Positions 59,694-64,000 of a DNA stretch of 64,000 bases are shown in pieces. This stretch comes from Halobellus rarus (GTDB lineage Archaea; Halobacteriota; Halobacteria; Halobacteriales; Haloferacaceae). The stretch is from assembly GCF_024494595.1 (NCBI RefSeq), contig NZ_JANHDI010000002.1, positions 1-64,000 of the forward strand. Reading direction: 5' to 3'. The notes under the pieces are model-generated. The model worked only from the letters and a program-made list of their open reading frames with translations. It did no database searches and had not been told where the DNA came from. Every line of letters begins with the position of its first letter. Positions within the stretch are counted from its first letter, which is position 1. Position numbers and translations under genes: made by a program.

Positions 59694-60560
59694 TCACTCG
59701 CGGATGCGCACGACGCCGTCCTCGAAGACCGTACTGTTGGGAACGATGAACTCCTCGCCGTCGTTCTCGATGTGCGTCACGAAGAGGCTCACCTCTTGGA
59801 CGATGCCGCGCTTCTCCCCGATCTCGACCTCGTCACCGATCACGTACGGCTGATTCAAGAGGAGATACGACCCCGCGGCCCCGGATTTCAGGAGGTCCGA
59901 GAGCGCGATCGCCGAGAGGAAGACGAGCGCGAACAGATAGACCGCCAGCAGCACGACGAGCGCCAGCGTGGCGACCCCCAGTTGCGAGAGCGCGATCAGG
60001 ACGGCCACGTAGATGACGGTGAACTTCGCGAGTCTCGGAAACACGCCGATCTGTGGGAGTTTGATCCCGGTGAGGCGTTCTCCGACGACGATCTGGATCT
60101 TGTCGCCGACGACGATACCGACGATGAGGATGATGATCGCGAAGAACAGTTGCGGGAGGAACTCGACGGTCCGACTCCAGAAACTGGCCGCGACCGTGAC
60201 GTGAGCGACCGAGAGTACCGCGAGAAAGGTGATGCCGAGCACGAAAAAGCGGACCAACGTTCCGAGCACTTCGACGGTCGAGGTGTCGAACTCCCGGGCG
60301 GTCCGCTCGAAGGCGGTCCCCTCGATCGCTTCTGGGACTCCGATTCGAACGAGCAGGCGAGTCGTGAGCGTGCCGAGCAGGATGGCGGCGGCGATGCCCG
60401 CCACGACGACGATCAGTGCGGCCCAGACCCACCGCGGGACCGTATCGAAGACCGCCGCGAACCAACCCATGTCGACCTGTAGCGCCGGCGTGACCGAGGT
60501 CGCGCCGCTGCCGCCGGTCGGAGCCGGTTGCGCTCCGCTCGTGATCTCCGCTCCCGTCAT
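59694..60560 (-). CDS. mscS: MscS-family mechanosensitive channel
   Basis: A 288-residue channel protein. Three or four hydrophobic segments between about 40 and 210 are followed by the MscS beta domain with the hallmark YVIGDEVEIGEKRGIVQEVSLFVTHIENDGEEFIVPNS pattern (about 238-276, in order YVIGDEVEI, GIVQEVSLF, EFIVPNS). It would release solutes during hypo-osmotic shock. Its ATG overlaps the dacZ stop by one base, so the two are translationally coupled. It lacks the long C-terminal cage of bacterial MscS. Confidence 0.9.
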   Translation of the reverse strand: MTGAEITSGAQPAPTGGSGATSVTPALQVDMGWFAAVFDTVPRWVWAALIVVVAGIAAAILLGTLTTRLLVRIGVPEAIEGTAFERTAREFDTSTVEVLGTLVRFFVLGITFLAVLSVAHVTVAASFWSRTVEFLPQLFFAIIILIVGIVVGDKIQIVVGERLTGIKLPQIGVFPRLAKFTVIYVAVLIALSQLGVATLALVVLLAVYLFALVFLSAIALSDLLKSGAAGSYLLLNQPYVIGDEVEIGEKRGIVQEVSLFVTHIENDGEEFIVPNSTVFEDGVVRIRE

Positions 60561-61375
60561 CAGTACTCCTCCGGATCGATCTCCAGGATGATCTGTCCGC
60601 CTTTGAACGCGCGGACGAGACCGTCAGACTCCGAGAGGACGATCGCGGTGGCGTTCGTGTCGCGGGTGATCGCCGCGCCCGCCATGTGCCGCGCGCCGAG
60701 TCCCTTCGGGATGTCGACGCCCTCCGCGGCGGGTTCCAGATAGCGGTACGCGCTGACGAGTTTCCCCGAATCCGAGATGACGAACGCGCCGTCCAGCCGG
60801 GAGAACTCCTTGAGCATCACGTTCACGATCGGGTCGCCGACGTGGACGTGGGACTTCTCGAAGGGGTTGTACGACAGCGGCCGGGACTTGTTCATCACCT
60901 TCCCGGCGTCGCCGACGACGAACAGCGCGCCGACGGGCTTGCCCTTCTGTCCCTTCTTGCCGAGTTCGATCGCGACCTCGAAGACGTCGCGGATGACGCT
61001 CGGGTCCGCCCGCGAGTTCGCGAACAGGTCGTAGATCCCCGAGCGCATCGCCTCTTCGACCCGCACGCGAACCACGCCGTCGGGGTCGCCCTCGAAGATT
61101 CTGACGCTGCAGGCGACGACGTCCCCCTCCTCGACGAGGTCCTGTTCGAGCGCTCCCTCGACGCCGAACTTGATCCGATCTCTGATGTTGTCGAACTCCA
61201 GCGGTAGTTCGACGTACGTCTCGGCGTCGACGTCGTTCTCGGGAGCGACGACCACGACCTGTTCGTCGAGTTCGGCGTCGGCGAACCGCTCGTAGTGGGA
61301 ACCGCTCGGGGAGAACAGGAACACGCTCTCGACGTCCGACACGACATCTCCCAGGAGGTCCGATAACGCCGACAT
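60560..61375 (-). CDS. dacZ: Diadenylate cyclase (c-di-AMP synthase), DacZ type
   Basis: Makes c-di-AMP from two ATP. A 271-residue archaeal protein with a DisA-type DAC domain in its C-terminal half: DGA motif at 195-197 and GARH at 227-230, both needed for catalysis, plus an N-terminal domain of unknown fold specific to euryarchaeal DacZ. The start has a TATA-like GCTTTACAGC about 29 nt upstream. It is first in an operon with mscS and a small membrane protein, consistent with c-di-AMP control of osmotic balance. Confidence 0.93.
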   Translation of the reverse strand: MSALSDLLGDVVSDVESVFLFSPSGSHYERFADAELDEQVVVVAPENDVDAETYVELPLEFDNIRDRIKFGVEGALEQDLVEEGDVVACSVRIFEGDPDGVVRVRVEEAMRSGIYDLFANSRADPSVIRDVFEVAIELGKKGQKGKPVGALFVVGDAGKVMNKSRPLSYNPFEKSHVHVGDPIVNVMLKEFSRLDGAFVISDSGKLVSAYRYLEPAAEGVDIPKGLGARHMAGAAITRDTNATAIVLSESDGLVRAFKGGQIILEIDPEEY

Positions 61376-61558
61376 TGGTTTCCCTACACTTTCGGCGCTG
61401 TAAAGCGTTGTGGGACGTTCTCGCCGGTGATATCTGTCTTGCAGGTGGCTGACAACCGTCTGACGCTGCGCTCGGTGCGATCACGGCGGATCGTTCACCC
61501 GTCGATTCCCGGTGACGGTGACGCGGTGTCGACGGCGGCCGTCCGGGGTTTCCGCCGC

Positions 61559-63025
61559 TCAGTAGGATTTCGCGAAGTACGCGGTTTCGACGGCGGCGTC
61601 GCCGCAGATCGCGCAGTCGTCGTCGTGGTGGATCTCCGCCTCGTCGTCGTCGAGGGGCACCATCACGATCTCGGCGGCGATCTGGTCTTTGATCTCGGTC
61701 TCGCAGTCCTCGTCGCCGCACCACGGCGCCTTCACGTAGCCGCCGTGCTGGCCGATCGTCCCCAGAATGTCGGCGCGGGAGTCGGCCTCACGGACGTTCT
61801 GAGCGAGATTCTCCTCGGCGGCGGCGTACAGTTTCGCGTACACCTCGTCGAAGTGGGACTCGACGGTCTCGGCGATGTCCTCGCGGTCGACCTCCGTCGA
61901 CTCGCCGTCGGGGCGGTGTACGAGCGTGGCGGTCCCGTCGTCGGCCTCGTTGGGGCCGATCTCCATCCGGACGGGGACGCCCTTCAGCTCCCACTCGTTG
62001 AACTTGAAGCCGGGGTTGCGCTCGTCGCGGTCGTCGAGTTCGACGCGGACGCCCGCGTCTTCGAGGTCCTCGGTGATGCCCTCGGCGTATTCTAAGACCT
62101 CCTCCTTCGTGTCGGCCTGCCAGATCGGTACCACGACGATCTGTTCGGGGGCGATCGCCGGCGGCAACACGAGGCCCTGATCGTCCGAGTGCGTCATAAT
62201 GAGCGCGCCGATCGCGCGCCAGGAGAGCCCCCAGGAGGTGGTGTGCGCGATCTGGGACTCCTCGTCCTCGTCGGTGTAGGTGATGTCGAACGCCTCCGCG
62301 AACGAGGTCCCGAGGTAGTGGGAGGTCGCCCCCTGGACGGACTTGCCGTCCGGCATCAGCGCCTCGACGGTCGTCGTCGTGTCCGCGCCGGGGAACTTGT
62401 CGTGTTCGGGCTTCGCGCCTCGCAGGACGGGCATCGCGAGCAGGTCCTCGTAGGTCGCCTCGTACTGGTCGAGGCGACGCATCGTCTCCGCCCACGCGTC
62501 CTCGCGGGTCGCGTGGGCGGTGTGACCCTCCTGCCAGAGGAACTCCTTCGTCCGGAAGAACGGCTTCGTCTCGGTCGCCTCCCAACGCACGACCGAGGCC
62601 CACTGGTTCACTCGCAGCGGGAGGTCGCGGTGGCTGCGGACCCACTGGGAGATGTACGGCGTGATGATCGACTCCGACGTCGGCCGGACGGCGAGTCGCT
62701 CCTCTAACTCCTGGTTACCCGCGGTCTCGACCCACGCGACCTCGGGGTCGAACCCCTCGACGATGTCCTTCTCGCGTTCGAGGTAGCTTTCCGGGATGAA
62801 AAGGGGAAAGTAGGCGTTCTGGACGCCCGTGTCCTTGAACAAGGAATCCAAATGGCCCTGGATGCGCTCCCACAGTTCGTACGCCCGGGGTCGCGTGACG
62901 ATGAACCCGCTCATCCCCTCGGGCGCGTAGTTCGCGAGGTTGGCCTTCTGGACCACCTCGGCGTACCACTCGCCGGTGTTGTACTCCTTCGACTCGGTGA
63001 TGCCGAGTTCCTGCTCGTCGCTCAT
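61559..63025 (-). CDS. proS: Prolyl-tRNA synthetase
   Basis: Charges tRNA-Pro. A 488-residue class II synthetase of the archaeal/eukaryotic type, without the bacterial editing insertion. Motif 2 (VVRWEATETKPFFRTKEFLWQEGHT region) and motif 3 (GLSWRAIGALIMTHSDDQGL) are present, followed by an anticodon-binding domain and a C-terminal zinc domain ending in ...YFAKSY with CGDEDC and CAICGD cysteines. A TATA box (GATTTAAGACC) about 28 nt upstream indicates a leaderless mRNA. Confidence 0.97.
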   Translation of the reverse strand: MSDEQELGITESKEYNTGEWYAEVVQKANLANYAPEGMSGFIVTRPRAYELWERIQGHLDSLFKDTGVQNAYFPLFIPESYLEREKDIVEGFDPEVAWVETAGNQELEERLAVRPTSESIITPYISQWVRSHRDLPLRVNQWASVVRWEATETKPFFRTKEFLWQEGHTAHATREDAWAETMRRLDQYEATYEDLLAMPVLRGAKPEHDKFPGADTTTTVEALMPDGKSVQGATSHYLGTSFAEAFDITYTDEDEESQIAHTTSWGLSWRAIGALIMTHSDDQGLVLPPAIAPEQIVVVPIWQADTKEEVLEYAEGITEDLEDAGVRVELDDRDERNPGFKFNEWELKGVPVRMEIGPNEADDGTATLVHRPDGESTEVDREDIAETVESHFDEVYAKLYAAAEENLAQNVREADSRADILGTIGQHGGYVKAPWCGDEDCETEIKDQIAAEIVMVPLDDDEAEIHHDDDCAICGDAAVETAYFAKSY

Positions 63026-63100
63026 TACGTGTTTCGAGCCCCAGGGCGGTCTTAAATCTCCTGAAGCGACCCGGTACTCGGTTGGCTCACCGGGAACCGC

Positions 63101-63604
63101 TCAGCGGGTCCGGTCGGGATCGACCGCGAACGGGCTTTCGGTCTCCTGCCACTTCCATCCGGGGAGCCGCGTCTGAAACCCCGCCGCCAGCGCCGCGTCG
63201 AGGTCGTCGATGCCGGCACCGCCCTCGCTGTGCGTCGTCACGTCCGCGAAGTGGAACGTCGCCTGCGCGAGCAGCGACAGCGGCGTCCCGCCGGCGATGG
63301 TGGCCGCGAGTTCCCGGCCGAGCACCTCGTCGACGACGAATCCGGGGTAGTCGCCGGTGACGTCCAAGCCCCGGAGCAGCGCGACGTACGCGGCCGCGTT
63401 GACGGCGACGTCGCCGTCTGAAAAGACCGTCGCGACCTCCTCGCGGTAGGCCCCCGTCGACACGGGGCCGACCTCCGTCTCGAACAGCTCGCCCAGTCGC
63501 GTCCGCGTCTCGTTGATGATCGGAACGACCTCGTCTGCCCGGTCTTGGACCCACGCTGCCTCGCTCGCGACGCGTTCGGGAGTGACCTCCATACGGACGC
63601 TCAC
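63101..63604 (-). CDS. Conserved-looking hypothetical protein
   Basis: A 167-residue acidic soluble protein (163 if ATG 63592 is used instead of GTG 63604). No family was recognised. It is mostly helical with an internal hydrophobic helix (VNAAAYVALLRGLDV) and a C-terminal WKWQETESPFAVDPDRTR. A TATA box (GTATAAAAG, 63633-63642 on the minus strand) sits upstream, favouring the GTG start. It is transcribed toward proS with no operon partner. Confidence 0.6.
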   Translation of the reverse strand: MSVRMEVTPERVASEAAWVQDRADEVVPIINETRTRLGELFETEVGPVSTGAYREEVATVFSDGDVAVNAAAYVALLRGLDVTGDYPGFVVDEVLGRELAATIAGGTPLSLLAQATFHFADVTTHSEGGAGIDDLDAALAAGFQTRLPGWKWQETESPFAVDPDRTR

Positions 63605-63854
63605 GCGCCGTCGGGGTTTCGGCTTTGCGAAGGCTTTTATACGCAGGCGGAACTACTTCGCTCCAAGCGGGTTCTCCCTGCCTCTCAGCGGCCAGGACCG
63701 CAGACATAGTCGTTCACTACGCACTACGTTCGCCCTATGCTCTCTCACCGTCCCCTCGCGTCGACGGAATGGTCGTCCTGTCGGGTCCGCTGGGAGGACT
63801 GGGTACCCCGACCAATCAGCTGTCGTCGTCGATCACGACGGGACGCTCTCAGTT
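63605..63854 (+). other. Promoter region before aCPSF1
   Basis: 250 bases with the promoter of the hypothetical gene at the left. The box CTTTTATACG could also read rightward and would give aCPSF1 a leader of about 190 nt. No clear RNA structure or second gene was found. No SRP or RNase P RNA signature was seen. Confidence 0.35.
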
Positions 63855-64000
63855 ATGAGTTCAGTAGACACGCAACTTGAGGAGTTGAAAGCAGAGATCA
63901 AATCGGAGTTGCCGGCCGACATCTCGGTGTCGGACGTCACCTACGAGGGCCCGGAACTGGTCATCTACACGCGCGATCCGAAGCGGTTCGCCCGGAACGG
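63855..64000 (+). CDS. aCPSF1/FttA beta-CASP ribonuclease, N-terminal part (truncated)
   Basis: The first 48 codons of a protein beginning [20 protein letters not shown]. The pattern ([26 protein letters not shown]) is the KH-type N-terminus of archaeal CPSF1, the 3'-end processing and transcription-termination nuclease. The rest lies beyond the window. The call rests on this short stretch. Confidence 0.8.
   Translation, partial: [48 protein letters not shown]

Overview
The window is haloarchaeal (class Halobacteria) chromosome. It is GC-rich except for AT-rich promoters and an AT-rich origin, and its proteins are strongly acidic. The left edge carries the 5' part of a haloarchaeal 16S rRNA. 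Archaeal markers include TBP, Orc1/Cdc6, archaeal-type ProS, DacZ and the start of aCPSF1/FttA. Many genes have a TATA-like element about 25-29 nt before the start codon, so leaderless mRNAs look common. A member of the Haloferacales is plausible, but the genus cannot be fixed from this sequence alone.

Layout. (1) 1-946: 5' end of a leftward rRNA operon, its leader hairpins and a promoter. (2) 947-5265: tbp, a winged-helix/FilR1-type regulator, an atypical Cdc6-like ATPase overlapping a glycerol-kinase-like gene. (3) 5588-11117: an ABC importer (Tat-lipoprotein binding protein, two permeases, ATPase) followed by a LigM-like tetrahydrofolate-dependent demethylase with its own promoter. (4) 11360-12175: HAD phosphatase. 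(5) 12200-18963: a replication-origin locus made of orc1 (leftward), a 912-bp gene-free oriC with six full ORB elements, an AT-rich unwinding segment and two tandem-repeat arrays, then an XPB-like helicase and a putative N6-adenine DNA methyltransferase. (6) 19051-26182: tRNA-Tyr, SDR, cutA, P5C-type aldehyde dehydrogenase, a small flavoprotein, a large beta-propeller lipoprotein and an SRPBCC protein. (7) 26613-35802: an alpha-glucan/glucoside module, namely a double GH15 glucoamylase-like enzyme divergent from a GH13 amylase and a glucosylglycerol-hydrolase-like GH13. (8) 35883-48071: a zinc-ribbon protein, a GT39-type membrane protein at the end of an iron-type ABC operon, a PAS histidine kinase/KaiC-like pair, an RGP-family glycosyltransferase and an HPP membrane protein. 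(9) 48114-64000: housekeeping and stress genes (Hrq1-like helicase, DCC/GIY-YIG-like pair, cysK, thioredoxin, a divergent HTH/DUF7509-like pair, DUF255 thioredoxin, purD, acyltransferase, dacZ-mscS operon, proS, start of aCPSF1).

How the parts work together. The origin locus couples an initiator gene to its own ORB array, since one ORB overlaps the predicted orc1 promoter. It is followed by a helicase gene and a methyltransferase gene in the same direction. The glycosidase module would break alpha-glucans down to glucose and might also act on a compatible-solute glucoside. Two 16-bp palindromes of the form TTTAGG-N4-CCTAAA sit at the promoter of the iron-type ABC operon and in front of the RGP/HPP gene pair, which suggests one DtxR/SirR-type metal regulon. 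dacZ and mscS overlap and form a probable c-di-AMP/osmotic-response operon.

Structure not explained by genes. There are two roughly 80-90-nt nested inverted repeats at gene ends (22789-22879 and 46231-46310), a 61-bp tandem duplication that copies a likely promoter (26188-26309), 19-bp and 16-bp tandem arrays in and beside oriC, a separate 19-bp array between divergent promoters at about 50591-50645, and candidate small transcripts with TATA elements at 26339-26430 and 51857-52121. No CRISPR array, intact insertion sequence or prophage was seen.
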